Part shown: piece after piece, positions 48,505 to 58,430 of the stretch
How positions within the stretch are numbered: position 1 is the stretch's first letter
Layout of the letters: every line of letters begins with the position of its first letter
Assembly: GCA_030220185.1 (NCBI GenBank)
Contig: JASPKZ010007250.1
Span: forward strand, 3,297,501-3,361,500
Direction: 5' to 3'
DNA from: Diploptera punctata
Lineage: Eukaryota > Arthropoda > Insecta > Blattodea > Blaberidae
Length of the DNA stretch: 64,000 nucleotides
Notes under the pieces: generated by a model
The model's database searches: none
Seen by the model: only the letters and a program-made list of their open reading frames with translations
Told to the model about the DNA's origin: nothing
Program-made: the position numbers and the translations under genes

Positions 48505-48795
48505 AGGAATGTTTGTAAACATCCAAGAAACATTGGAGTAGTTGTCAATGAAGGAAAAACAAAATATAAAAAAATACAGCAAATGAATGCATTTCAAATA
48601 TAAAAATAAATTTTAGAAAGTACGCTGTGAAAAAGTTAAAACTTCACTTACTTGGAAACTCAATTTAATTATGCGTAGGTGTTCCAGAAAAGATAAATAA
48701 AACGGTAATGAAAGTAAATAAAGCATATTATGCAAATTACAAACTAATAAGATCTAAATTACTAACAAGACTATCTAAAATACAATTATATAAAA
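48505..48795 (+). mobile_element. RTE-type LINE, part upstream of the PLE-1 insertion
   Basis: In pieces it reads FTYLETQFN, then KINKTVMKVNKAYYANYKLI and RSKLLTRLSKIQLYK. The text stops at the PLE-1 insertion and resumes at 50048. Confidence 0.65.
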
Positions 48796-48855
48796 ATTAA
48801 TATAAAATTATAGAATATTCACCTGAAAGGTCCGTCTCCTCAACTTAATTAATCA

Positions 48856-49437
48856 TTTAACTGTAGCGCTTTCGGGACTTGTCCCATCATCGGCAGGATT
48901 CAAAACTGGTGTTTCACTGAATATCTGGTAGAGGGGGTTGCATGTATTGGGTTCGTTTTCGTTTATCAGGCTGTCGTTGTGAGCTGCTTTCATGATTTCC
49001 ATCTCTTCGAGTACGTTTATCTTCGCTGGATTATTTTCTCTGTGCATTACTTGTAAGGGTGTTTTCAATATTTAACATGCGATGTCCTTCATGGATAACG
49101 TGTTTTGCATAGCTTGATTTCCCTTCTGCGTGAATGAAGTCTCGAAAATGTTCTTTGAATCTGATGTTAAAACTCCTGTTTGTCCTTCCTATATAAAATT
49201 TGTTGCAGTCCTTACATGTCAGTTTATAAACTCCTTTGCTGTTGAAAATGTTATTTTCTTCAATGTTATTGTTTATTACGTTGTTTAATTTGTTATTGGT
49301 TCTGTATGCTATTTTTACGTTTTTATCGGCTTTCTTTAGTGCATTGGCTAATTTTGTCGTTTCTTTTCCTGTGTATGTAAGTGTTATCCATGTTTTCTTC
49401 TTGTTGTCAGATTCTTTTTCTAGTTTAGTTATGTTGG
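48856..49437 (-). pseudogene. PLE-1 linker and GIY-YIG endonuclease
   Basis: After a shift in an A-run near 49450, the minus strand reads TYTGKETTKLANALKKADKN and VKIAYRTNNKLNN, then GVYKLTCKDCNKFYIGRTNR, the GIY-YIG core, followed by FNIRFKEHFRDF and SYAKHVIHEGH. Another shift near 49070 leads to LQVMHRENNPAKINVLEEME in frame 49068-48853. GIY-YIG enzymes nick the target for reverse transcription in these elements. Confidence 0.82.
48861..48896 (-). ncRNA. Hammerhead-like core of PLE-1 (one core base changed)
   Basis: On minus: CCGATGA in place of CTGATGA (48893-48887), stem II GGGAC/GTCCC with loop AA, GAAA (48872-48869 region), then GCGC and TA. Stem I pairs CTG with CAG. GCGC is self-complementary like the GGCC of the 41.5-kb copy. 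The T-to-C change in the core would be expected to weaken or stop cleavage. Confidence 0.5.
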
Positions 49438-50036
49438 TTATGTTGTTCTTCCTTTTTTGTTTTTTTTTACGAGTTTATCTATGAATTCTTCATTATAGCC
49501 ATTGGTTTTTGCCATATACTTAATGTAGTTGAGTTCTTGGATATAATTGTCTTTGCTTAATGGGAGTTTCAACATTCTACTGACTAAGCTATTAAATGTA
49601 CTAATTTTCTGTTGAAAAGGGTGTGTAGAATTTTTGTTTATGGCCAGAGCATTGTTTGTGGGTTTCCGGTAGATACCGATTTCTAGTTTATTGTTGTGTA
49701 GATTTTTGGTTATAGACAAATCTAAGTAGTTTATGCTGTTATTAACTTCTATTTCTTCGGTGAAAGTGATTTTTTCATGCATGTTGATTAAGTCTTGTAG
49801 TATTTCTTTTTCTTTTGTTTTCATTTTCATATATTACTAGTACATCATCGACATAGCGTGTTATTAGTTTTATGTTGAATTTGTGTATTAGTTCCTCAAA
49901 ATGTTTATTTTCCAGTTCTTGTAGGAAGATTTCTGCCATTATTCCAGATGTAGGACTCCCCATCGGGATCCCGTCTTCTTGAATAAATAGTTCATTGTTA
50001 AATTGGAAGTAATTTTGCTTTATTGTTGTTGTTGTT
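49438..50036 (-). pseudogene. PLE-1 reverse transcriptase, C-terminal part
   Basis: Frame 50062-49775 reads YFQFNNELFIQEDGIPMGSP, TSGIMAEIFLQELENKHFEE and LITRYVDDVLVIYENENKRK: the G-x-P-M-G-S-P block and the Y-V-D-D catalytic motif. A shift near 49800 leads to frame 49830-49438: INYLDLSITKNLHNNKLEIG, IYRKPTNNALAINKNSTHPF and FNSLVSRMLKLPLSK. The L-D-L-x-I and Y-R-K-P-T blocks are typical of Penelope-like polymerases. The N-terminal palm blocks are lost by 5' truncation, so it is inactive. Confidence 0.85.
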
Positions 50037-50047
50037 ATTATATAAAA

Positions 50048-50310
50048 GCCTAATAAGACCAATCGTTATTTACTGTGGCAAGACATGAGCATTAAACCAA
50101 TCTGATGAGAATGTTTTAAGAATTTGTAAGATATATTAACTTTCAGATTTAGTTGGCTTTATTTATTTTTCGCTTGGAAAAGGGAGGAGGCTAAAAAAAG
50201 TTGTTAACCTTGATATTAATTATTCGACGTAGAGGAAGACCTCGGAAAAGATGACTTAAGAACGTAGAAGAAGATATAAAAAGGCTGTAGAGCTGAATAT
50301 TATTATTATT
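50048..50310 (+). mobile_element. RTE-type LINE, part downstream of the PLE-1 insertion
   Basis: It resumes YKSLIRPIVIYCGKT and NVLRICKIY, then, after a gap, RRRGRPRKR-LKNVEEDIKRL and an (ATT)n tail at 50298-50312. Together with 48505-48795 it forms one decayed copy. Confidence 0.65.
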
Positions 50311-50409
50311 ATTAATTAAATAAAAATAAAATGTAGTTTTATTTTATTTTCATATTTGTTATATAATTCAGTGGCAGCTGTTTCGGTACACTGTACCTTC
50401 TGCAGACAT

Positions 50410-51012
50410 GTTAACAAATTATGAATTGTGTTCCAACTGATCTAAGCAACAATACAACAATATTCAAATTTTTAAATTTAACAAAGGGGGATTCATTCAA
50501 ATCAAGTTGAGAATTTAACAGTTTGTTACTACTTTTCAATTTATTTATTTCTACAGCCTCCAAAAGATCTAACTTCTTACCCTTATCACAAACATGTAAA
50601 ATTTCAAAATTTGAATCGAAACAATGATTAAATTGGAATAGGTGGTTAGCATATTTTGAATATTCTTAATTTCTGTTATATGCTCTCATGTGTTCCTTTA
50701 TCCGAGAGATAAAAGTTCTACCAGTTTGTCCTATATAGACATTGTCACATGTGCCACACTTCAATTTATATACACCTGATAATTTTTCTTTTTTTATTTT
50801 GTTTTTTTTATTATATTTTGTAAAGTTTTATTAGTTTTAAATGCCACATTAATGTTCAACTTTTTAAAGTGTTTAGATATTTTATTTGAAAATGGGCCTA
50901 TGTATGACATTACGACATATTTCTTTATGTTTTCTTTGAGTAAAGGAAAAACTTTGTTAATTGCATTTTTTTTGTAATGAACTTTCTTAATTAAAGATTC
51001 TATAAATTTAGG
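50410..51012 (-). pseudogene. PLE-2 GIY-YIG endonuclease region
   Basis: Frame 51042-50794 has DPKFIESLIKKVHYKKNAIN, YVVMSYIGPFSNKISKHFKK and VAFKTNKTLQNII. Then, after a break, VYKLKCGTCDNVYIGQTGRT, the GIY-YIG core, followed by RIKEHMRAYNRN, a stop, NHLFQFNHCFDSNFEILHVC and KKLDLLEAVEINKLK. The polymerase part is gone. It is clearly a different family from PLE-1. Confidence 0.8.
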
Positions 51013-51052
51013 GTCTGAAGAAGGTACAGTGTACCGAAACAACTGTCACTGA
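51011..51052 (+). ncRNA. Hammerhead ribozyme core, intact (PLE-2, inverted end)
   Basis: CTGAAGA (51015-51021), stem II GGTAC/GTACC (51023-51027, 51031-51035) with loop AGT, GAAA (51036-51039), stem III of two pairs with loop AACT (51041-51044), and GTC (51045-51047) as cleavage motif. All core positions fit the hammerhead rule. Stem I is short (T-A, G-C, then G-T). The matching place in the other end (50386-50407, minus) has two core changes. Confidence 0.62.
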
Positions 51053-51141
51053 ATTATATAATAAATATGAAAATCAATTAAAACTACGTTTTATTTTTAT
51101 TTAATTAATAAATATGGATTTTCATCAAGTAAGCACCAACT

Positions 51142-51147
51142 CAATTG

Positions 51148-51193
<46 letters not shown>
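51142..51193. repeat. (ATT)n microsatellite
   Basis: About 16 ATT units between PLE-2 and the next RTE copy. Confidence 0.85.
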
Positions 51194-51957
51194 GAATATA
51201 GTTTATGGGGTTTAAAGATCAATATGGATAAATCTCGATATATGACAATAGCGGATCTTCCTCAAGATTTAATACTAGAAGAAAATTTAGGGACAATTAA
51301 ATACACTGAAGAATGTAAGTATTTGGGAATTAAAATTACTAAAGATGGAAAACAAGAAACAGAGGTAAGAAACAGGATCAATATAGGAAAGTATGCTATA
51401 TCTGCCCTAAATGGAATAGTATGGGACAAACATATCTTCAAAGAAACAAGAAAAAAAAAACTATTTTTAATACAATAATCAGAAGCATTATTACCTATGG
51501 AGCTGATGTGTGGGCTTTAAATGCATAAATAAAAAAAAATACTCGCCACTGAAATGGACTACTGGAGACGTGCTGCACGAATATCCAGGAAGGATAAAAT
51601 CAGAAATTCATATATAAAAGAAACAATGCAGGTACAATATTCAATATTAGATTTTATAAAGAAGAAACAATTAAATTGGTACGGACACATTAGAAGGATG
51701 GAAGAAGGAAGACTACCTAAGATAATCATGGACTGGGAACCACAGGGAAGGAAAAAGAAGGGTAGACCAAATATTACGTGGATTCAGGGAATCAATGAAA
51801 CTAAGAGGGAATGGGAAATAGAAGAAGATATATGGACGAACAGACAAGAATGGAAAAATGTGTTGAAACAAATGTGTAGTTAACTGTGAACATGGGTACC
51901 GGAAGAATGTATATTCATTGTAAAAGCCGGAATAATAAAACAAATATTATGATGATG

Positions 51958-51988
<31 letters not shown>

Positions 51989-51990
51989 GT
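51194..51990 (+). mobile_element. RTE-type LINE with (ATT)n tail
   Basis: Frame 51224-51478 has DLILEENLGTIKYTEECKYL and GIKITKDGKQETEVRNRINI. A shift in an A-run near 51455 breaks TIFNTIIRSIITYGADVWAL. Frame 51554-51883 has MDYWRRAARISRKDKIRNSY, KQLNWYGHIRRMEEGRLPKI and PQGRKKKGRPNITWIQGIN. An untranslated end of about 70 bases and an ATT tail (51958-51988) follow. Confidence 0.8.
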
Positions 51991-52394
51991 ATAAGCATGT
52001 ATTATAAATTTCTATGTACTTTAAAGTTTTATTATATGAATAATAGGAATGAATATTGTAATGATTTTTATGTAATAATAGATAAGGTTACAACACAGAT
52101 ATCAGTCGTTTGATAAAATGTACTCACAATAATTCTATTGTTTGTATTTGGAAACAGAAGTCAGTCATAAGTAGGGCTATGATTTTTATGTAATAAAAGA
52201 TAAGATTGTAATACAGGTAGTATATATTATTCAACTGTTTGTGTGTGAAACAAGATAAAAGAAAGTCAGGAATTTTTCTCATTATTCAACTGTTTGTATG
52301 TGAAACCAAAACAAAAGACAGTCATAAGTCTAACTTCTCACTATACTAAGTTGCAATCTTACCTTTTAGTACATACAAATCCTTACTTCAGTAA

Positions 52395-53062
52395 TGAATT
52401 AAATCAGTTATGCCAAGAATATAATTTTAAAATATCAAAAGAAAAATAATGGCATTTTGGGGAATCGAACATATAAGATCAAAAAATCGTAATAGACAAC
52501 AAACCTCTGGAACAAGTAACAAATTTTAATTATTTTGGTTGTAATTTTACTACAAACACAAAAACTGAATGAGAAATAAATATGAAAGTGTCGAAATTTC
52601 AAATGATATGCGGAATTATACATAAAACATTAAATAATAAAACAAGAAGAAATACTAGATTGAAGTTTTATAAAACATTGGCAGTTCCTGCATTACTTTA
52701 TGGTAGTGAAACTTGGGTAATGATAAAAAAATTACAAAATAGAATACAAAGCGCAGAAATGGACTTCCTTAGAAGTACAAAAGGCTGCACAAGATTGGAT
52801 CGGATAAAGAATGAAGATATAAGAACAGAGTTAAATATATATCAATTGAATAAGAAAATCAAAGAATATAGAGAGAAATGGTTTACACATGTGGAAAGAA
52901 CGAATGTAACAAGATTATCAAGAGCAGCATTCAACTACAAGCCAGGTTCAAGGAATGTAGGAAGGCCAGTGAAAAGATTGACAGGACAAATCTGAGGCGG
53001 AACACGCAATTTTTGTCTAGCCCGTGAAGTGAAGAAGAAGAAGAAGAAGAAGAAGAAGAATT
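52395..53062 (+). mobile_element. RTE-E LINE with 137-codon frame and (GAA)n tail
   Basis: It begins near ELNQLCQEYNFKISKEK. Frame 52582-52995 has FYKTLAVPALLYGSETWVMI, AEMDFLRSTKGCTRLDRIKN, EDIRTELNIYQLNKKI and FNYKPGSRNVGRP. The tail is (GAA)n (53030-53060). The palm lies upstream of the truncation. Confidence 0.8.
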
Positions 53063-53620
53063 AATGAATGAGTAGGTATAATAGGTTTAAAATGTTTCAA
53101 AAAGATCAGAATGTTATCACATCAGCAACCAACATTATTGCGGTTAAGTCACCCTCTTTCGAACAATTCGCCAACTAATCTCGTCACCGCAAACTTCAAT
53201 ATTGGGAGTGTGTGTCCGGAGCGATGTTGAATGTTATTACACATATTTCAGATTAATTAGAAGTCACCGCTATTTATTAACATTGTAACGGCGTGACTCA
53301 CATTTCTAATTAGATTAATCAAATCAGTTATGTGATTTGATTACAAATTAAACCGACGTTACATGTTACACATACCAGATAACGTGACAAACTTGCAATT
53401 TCAAAATAAGTTTGATTTCAGGGATTCTTGAAATGACGATCGCCTGCATCACTTAAAAAACTGCAAAACACAATTACTACGTAGTAAAATGTAAGGAGTT
53501 ACTTGAGCAATGTAAATATGTTCTTTTTAATCTTGAAAATGCCTTAAAATTGGATGAAAAATTGTTGTAAATATAACCTAAAAATTACCATATAACTGTT
53601 GAAACGTGTCTATAACTATT
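53063..53620. other. Unassigned spacer
   Basis: No recognisable feature was seen. Confidence 0.35.
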
Positions 53621-54492
53621 ATTGAAACAAAATAGCCAACTTATGACAAACATATATGGTATGGGGATCCCAATAGGTAACAGATTTTTGCTGACATTAC
53701 AACTTGCTGATGATCAACTGGTTTTAGCGCAAGACAAATTTGATATGGAATTCATGATAAAAAGGTTGAAAAACACATATGAATCATGGGGTCTCAAAGT
53801 AAATTTACAAAAAACAGAATATCTGGCAATAAATAGCAATGAACGAGAAAATTTAATATTGGAAGAAGCAATCCAAATAAAGCAAGTGAAACAAACTAAA
53901 TATTTGGGAATAATTATGGATAACATTGAAGGTATAGGCAAAGAGAACATAAAACATAGAATTGAATTGAGTAGCAAAATAATATCATCGTTAAATTCCA
54001 TATGGTGGGATAAGCATATTTGGAAAGACACAAAAAAATATATTGGTAAAACATTGGTGGAATCTGTTGCAATGTATGGAAGTGAGGTATGGACAATCAA
54101 TAAGTACTACAAGAATAGACTAATAGCTCTAGAAATGGATTATTTACGGAGAAGTGCCAGAAAGTCTAGATTAGAACATGTCACAAATAAGGAAATTAGA
54201 AACATAATGGAAGCAGAGAAGAAAGCATAATTGAAAGAATTGAGGAGAAGGAATTAAAGTGGTTAGGACATGTCTTAAGAATGGAAGATGAGCGATGGCC
54301 AAAGCAACTATATGAATTGCATCCGAACAGAAAGAAGAAAAGAGGGAGACCAAGGTTAACATGGAAGGAAAACATGAAGACAGTAATGCAAGCTAGAGGG
54401 CTAAGCATCGAAGATGCCCAAGACCGTAGGCTTTGGAGGTTTGGCACGGGAAGACGGCAGCAGCTGTAAAAGCCCGAAGATAGATAGATGAC
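53620..54492 (+). mobile_element. RTE-G LINE with 202-codon frame
   Basis: Frame 53622-54230 has GMGIPIGNRFLLTLQLADDQ, which carries the A-D-D catalytic block (L for F/Y before it), then ESWGLKVNLQKTEYLAINS, KQVKQTKYLGIIMDN, SVAMYGSEVWTI and MDYLRRSARKSRLEHVTNKE. A shift near 54225 leads to EKELKWLGHVLRMEDERWPK, RKKKRGRPRLTWKENMKTVM and RRLWRFGTGRRQQL. A GATA-type tail ends it (54480-54490). Confidence 0.82.
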
Positions 54493-54510
54493 AAACATGC
54501 TAACAATGTA

Positions 54511-55234
54511 CAGAGTTTTGCAAAAAACACCGACGACGGAGATGAGGTGGTATATTGAGATATGTTGATCATTTTTTAATAAGTTACCAATGTCCGGAAA
54601 TGATGCGTTTTCACACTATGAGTAGCTAATTTATCAAGAGTTCATTAGTTGGATTTCAAGACTCAATACTTGACAATGCTGTCACAGTCACATCCATTTC
54701 AAAATAGCCACCTCCCATCTCATTGAAGAGCGTACATAGGCGGTGTAGTGATTGGCGCACATGTTCAAACACGCCTGGCCTCGATCGAATTCTTTCTGTA
54801 GCGGCGTGGATTCGGGCTGTAAGATCCATAGGTGACTATTCTGGAGTCTGATAAACAGACTATTTCATGTCGCCCCAGAGAAAGTAGTCGATAGGGTTAA
54901 GATCAGATGTTTTCGGCTGGTCCCGCTCTGCCAATCCGTCGACCTGGATACGTGGTAACTAAATGTCTTCTCACATTGGCATCGAAGTGAGCTGGAGCTC
55001 CGTCGTGTTGCCACAACATTCCGTAGCGAAGCCACGTATTACATGTTCCGTATATGTGAGGTGTTGTCAAGTAATGCGTCTTCAAATCTTTCGAACTAAC
55101 ACTGATCTTGAGACATAATTAACTAGTCATAGTGTGAAAACGTATCATATCCGGACATTTGGTACCTTATTAAAAATATCAACATATCTCAACACTACCT
55201 CACATCCGTTGTCGATTTTTTTTGCAACAGCCTG
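54511..55234. mobile_element. Mariner-like DNA transposon remnant, inverted ends of about 115 bp
   Basis: The ends 54511-54628 and 55130-55234 are inverted copies (CAG--TGTTGCAAAAAA, TGAGATATGTTGAT, GTTTTCACACTATGA). TA precedes the left end, TC follows the right. Inside, the minus strand has a transposase end (next entry). It sits between two RTE copies. Confidence 0.7.
54660..55085 (-). pseudogene. Mariner-like transposase, C-terminal part
   Basis: The minus strand reads MLWQHDGAPAHFDANVRRHL, YPGRRIGRAGP, then (after a shift) DLNPIDYFLWGDMK, a stop, and TARIHAATERIRSRPGVFEH and VRQSLHRL. The D in QHDGAPAHF and the D in SDLNP are the last two catalytic positions of the D-D-D/E fold in this group. 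The N-terminal DNA-binding part is absent. Confidence 0.75.
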
Positions 55235-55257
55235 TCTGGAAATAAAGATGTGCTAGA

Positions 55258-55537
55258 TAGAGTGGGTGAATGAAGAACAATGCTAGAACTCATAAAGAAG
55301 AGGAAAAGAAATTGGATTGTCCACTGACTAAGAAGAAACTGCCTGCTGACGGATGCCCTAGAAGGAATAGTCAATGGAAATAAAGTTAGAGGTAGAAAAA
55401 GCCATCAGATGATAGACAATATTAAAATAAATGGTTTGTATGCGGATACAAAAAGGAAGACTGAGTTAAGGTAAGAGTGGAGAATGTTGAGTTTGCAGTG
55501 ACAGACCTGCTCTTGGTGGGCAGAACACAATGAATGA
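55258..55537 (+). mobile_element. RTE-type LINE 3' end
   Basis: In pieces the strand reads MLELIKKRKRNWIVH, LRRNCLLTDALEGIVNG, NKVRGRKSHQMIDNIKINGL and YADTKRKTEL, then EWRMLSLQ. I recognise the order LRRNCLL-DALEG...RGR---QMID as a distinct RTE protein end. A GAAT-type tail follows (55520-55540). Confidence 0.65.
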
Positions 55538-55900
55538 ATGACCCTGTCTGGCCTAATGTTTTCCAATCATCCTCCGTATAATATACTTTCCTCAAAACAT
55601 GGTTAATTTTATTCTCCCACCTGATTCTTGACCTAACTACTAGGCGATTTACCTCTGGTTTTTACTAATGGTTTTCATGCCTCTCTTTCATTCCCTATTC
55701 GTGTGACATGTGCTGCCCATCGCAGTCATCTCTTTTCCCATAAATTATCACGTAGATCACTGATATGAAGTATTCTCCATTCACTTTGTCTGTTCATCTC
55801 TCTTCAGTCCGAACATTTTCTTAAGAACTTTATTCTCAAATATTTGTAATATTTTCTCTTCACTTAGAATAAGAATTCAAGTTTCGCAAGTGGGAGGATA
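55538..55900 (-). mobile_element. LINE-A fragment, old
   Basis: The plus strand shows the usual inverse LINE-A words (CTAATGTTTTCCAATCATCC, TTAATTTTATTCTCCCACCT, TTAAGAACTTTATTCTCAAA) with many changes. The last 60 or so bases of LINE-A are missing. Confidence 0.7.
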
Positions 55901-56189
55901 ACGTTATTATTATCATTTAGAACGTAAGGTTATTAGCGTCGGAATTCAAGTCTGAACATAAGGTCCACAAATTTTACTCGGGGGCTCTTATTTCAGGATA
56001 CTGTAGATACATTTCATAGCCAATACAGACTTGATTATTCTTTAAACATCTGATATAGGAAGAATCATATCTGGAATCCTGACAATATTAATAATACGAA
56101 TAGAAGCGACAACAATTCCTTGTCTTATTTCAACCAAATATATTTATTTATTTTACATATTTCTATATATAGGCATTTGTTTAGTAGAA

Positions 56190-57000
56190 TGGTCACATAA
56201 GTGTGCAAGAATGGGACTAGAATTAACAGAAAGAAGATATCTACATCACTTACTTTTTGCCGATGATCAGATAATTATAACCCAAGATGGAGAAGATGCT
56301 AATTATATGTGTAATCAGTTACCAACAACATATTAGAAATGGGGTTTCAAAATCAACAAAAAAAACAGAGTATTAAAGTTTAATAATTAAATAAAACCCA
56401 GATGAGTTATATGTTGATGGGGTAAAGATAAAGAAGAGCGGTAGTTTCTGTCATTTGGGATCAATTACAGAGAAAGATGGAACATCAAATAAAGAAATAG
56501 CAAAAAGGATCAGTAATGGAAGAAAAACCATAGAAATGTTAAACTCTATACCATGGAGTTAAAACATCATTAACAGAACAAAAAAATTACCCATACTAGA
56601 AAGTATAATGTTAAATGGATCGGAAATTTGGACAATGACACAACAACATGCCAACAGAATAACTACAGTTGAAATGGATTTTTGGTGAAGAACTGCCAGA
56701 ACATCTCGACTATAAAGAATTAGAAATATAGAAATTAGGAAATGGGTGAGTGCAGAAAGAAGTATAATGGATGAGACTGAACACAGAAGGCTAATATGGT
56801 ATGGACACGTAAGAACACTGCAGGATGGAAGACTACCAAATGCATTCTATACATGGAAAATTTAAAGAAGGAGCAGAAATGGAAGACCAAGAATCACATT
56901 CAACACTCAGTGAGGAAATTCGGTGTAACGGATGAAGACACAGAGGACAGAGAACAATGGAGAACTTTAATTAAAGGAAATTTGTGAACTGATGGTCTGT
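56190..57000 (+). mobile_element. RTE-type LINE with FADD motif, broken
   Basis: It reads YLHHLLFADDQIIITQDGED, the F-A-D-D catalytic block, then KWGFKINKK, EIAKRISNGRKTIEMLNSIP, LPILESIMLNGSEIWTMTQQ, EMDFW, EHRRLIWYGHVRTLQDGRLP and GRPRITFNTQ. Stops and shifts are frequent. No clear tail is seen at 57000. Confidence 0.75.
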
Positions 57001-57089
57001 AAGTCCGTAGTCATTTATGTGTTTTTTTTAAAACTAATGTTAATTACTAAGATTGGTTGGAGAAAATTCTCAGAATGAATTAATTTTTT

Positions 57090-57135
57090 TCATTTATTTA
57101 TTTATTTAGTCTGGTGAAGTTGAGGTCATGTAATT
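57090..57135 (-). mobile_element. CR1-like 3' tip
   Basis: Plus TTATTTATTTATTTAGTCTG then GTGAAGTTGAGGTCATGT is the inverse of the last bases of the CR1-like element at 21.7 kb. Only the tip is present. Confidence 0.5.
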
Positions 57136-57699
57136 TTCAATGAATTTTAGAAATATTGCTAATCTAGTAATCGCACAGATTTTTTAAAGTTACTTTGCAC
57201 GTGTTATAAAAGTTGTTGCTTTTGAAAATACATAAAACTTTTTAACATGAATTTTAATTCATTAAAATATGTACACATTTTAACAGGCTTTATATCGTAA
57301 GTGCTAACATAGAGAAGCCATGTGTACAGAAATTGCTTTTCACAGGATAAAATGAAAAAGTTAGTAGAGTTGAGGAGAAGGGGTAGATTGAGGGTGGGCG
57401 GGTTCACCTCTGAGCATGAACCTAAAAACAAATGAATAGCAGTAGGACACGCAAACTCTACCCCCGCTGAATGTTACGTAACTAAAATGGGATAAATAAA
57501 ATGGATTTTCACCTGGTGGTTATAATGTCTAAATTATGTTGTTTCAGAGTAAATACTAGGTCACTGCTGTATCAGAAAGGTCATCATCTCGGCTCTAAAA
57601 TCAAAATAAATTGCTATACAGTGCGTATAATTTCAGAGAAACGAACGATATTCAGATAATATTTTATACATGTCTTATACAATGGAACTCACAGAAGCG
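57136..57699. other. Unassigned spacer
   Basis: No recognisable feature was seen. Confidence 0.35.
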
Positions 57700-57848
57700 T
57701 TGTGATGTATCAAGGCCGTGTCATAAAAAATATGTGCCGTTTTTAATTACGACGAATCCAGAGCGGAGTGAAGTGAGGCGGGAAGCGGCGCGGACGGCAG
57801 GCAGTGAGGCTTATCCCGTCTACCAATACAGGAGTTGTATTACTTCCC
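57700..57848 (+). repeat. Dispersed repeat shared with 12.99 kb
   Basis: It has CAAGGCCGTGTCATAAAAAA, GAGCGGAGTGAAGTGAGGCG and GCGCGGACGGCAGGCAGTGA, as at 12987-13190, but without the middle extra stretch. Confidence 0.55.
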
Positions 57849-57948
57849 TATAGTTTAAGGGGGTTATGGGTGAAATTTCTATTTTCTACATTTTTGAGCT
57901 AGAGACTTGATTTTTTGTAAAAACATTCACAGCATGATACATAATGAT

Positions 57949-58142
57949 ATATTTTATATTTGAAGAGAAAAATTTTCGCCTAGACCGAGACTCGAACCCG
58001 GGACCCTTGGCTTTCCGGGCCAAGTGCTCTACCAACTGAGCTACCGAGGCGAGTTACGATCTAGACGCAAATTTTTCTCTTATTTCTCTTCAAATATAAT
58101 TTATCCTTCAGTGAGAAGTGTTAAATTAATAATACAATCGTC
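57949..58142 (-). mobile_element. 194-bp element with a tRNA-like core between inverted arms
   Basis: A 10-bp duplication ACATAATGAT lies at 57939-57948 and 58143-58152. The outer sequence (ATATTTGAAGAGAAAAATTT ... TTTCTCTTCAAATATAATTT and TCCTTCAGTGAGAAGTGTTA) is the same as in the 72-bp element at 34.71 kb. The tRNA-like part lies between the arms. Its presence in one copy and absence in the other is the notable point. Confidence 0.75.
57977..58051 (-). tRNA. tRNA-like sequence (element-borne, probably not functional)
   Basis: On minus: acceptor CGCCTCGG with GGTCTAGGCG (one mismatch), a classical D arm GCTCAGTTGGTAGAGC, anticodon arm TTGGC/GCCAA with loop CCGGAAA, and T arm CCGGGTTCGAGTCTCGG. 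The base before the would-be anticodon GGA is C, where tRNAs have T, and the anticodon stem can slide. I therefore call it tRNA-derived and not a working tRNA gene. Confidence 0.5.
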
Positions 58143-58299
58143 ACATAATGATGTGTTTAAGTTTCATTCTTGAGAGACATTTATTTTATGAGTTATTAAA
58201 TATTATATTTTAAAAAATGCATGTATTATAATTAAATGGGTTCCACAATTATTTAGTAAAGTGTCTGATTTTTTTTTCTACAAGACCCCTAAAATATTT

Positions 58300-58430
58300 A
58301 GAAAAACATCATGCATCAGAATTCTTATAACGTGAATACAAAGTTAATATAAAATTATAGAATATTAATTTTGAATAAACCTCAACGGAACACATCATGA
58401 ATCTTATACAAGTTGAATACAAAGGGAGAA
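58300..58430. mobile_element. PLE-1-like end fragments
   Basis: TTAATATAAAATTATAGAAT (58342-58361) equals the last bases of PLE-1 (48797-48817). The following AACCTCAACGGAA-ACATCATG and AATCTTATACAAG resembles 41622-41655. A second similar word lies just upstream (58305-58340). No coding part. Confidence 0.45.

Larger units (their letters stand above)
48796..50036 (-). mobile_element. PLE-1, a Penelope-like retroelement (1241 bp)
   Basis: The insert is flanked by the 11-bp duplication ATTATATAAAA (48785-48795 and 50037-50047) and splits an RTE copy. Read on minus it has part of a reverse transcriptase, a linker and a GIY-YIG endonuclease, then an untranslated end with a hammerhead-like core. 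The order reverse transcriptase then GIY-YIG is the mark of Penelope-like elements. The 5' half is missing and three to four frameshifts are present. Confidence 0.88.
50313..51108 (-). mobile_element. PLE-2, Penelope-like, with inverted 95-bp ends
   Basis: The ends 50313-50407 and 51013-51108 are inverted copies sharing TTAATTAAATAAAAATAAAA, CATATTTNTTATATAATTCA and GTTTCGGTACACTGTACCTT. Between them the minus strand holds the coding end of a Penelope-like element (50410-51012). The structure is a 5'-truncated element whose own 3' end is repeated inverted at its 5' side. Confidence 0.8.
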
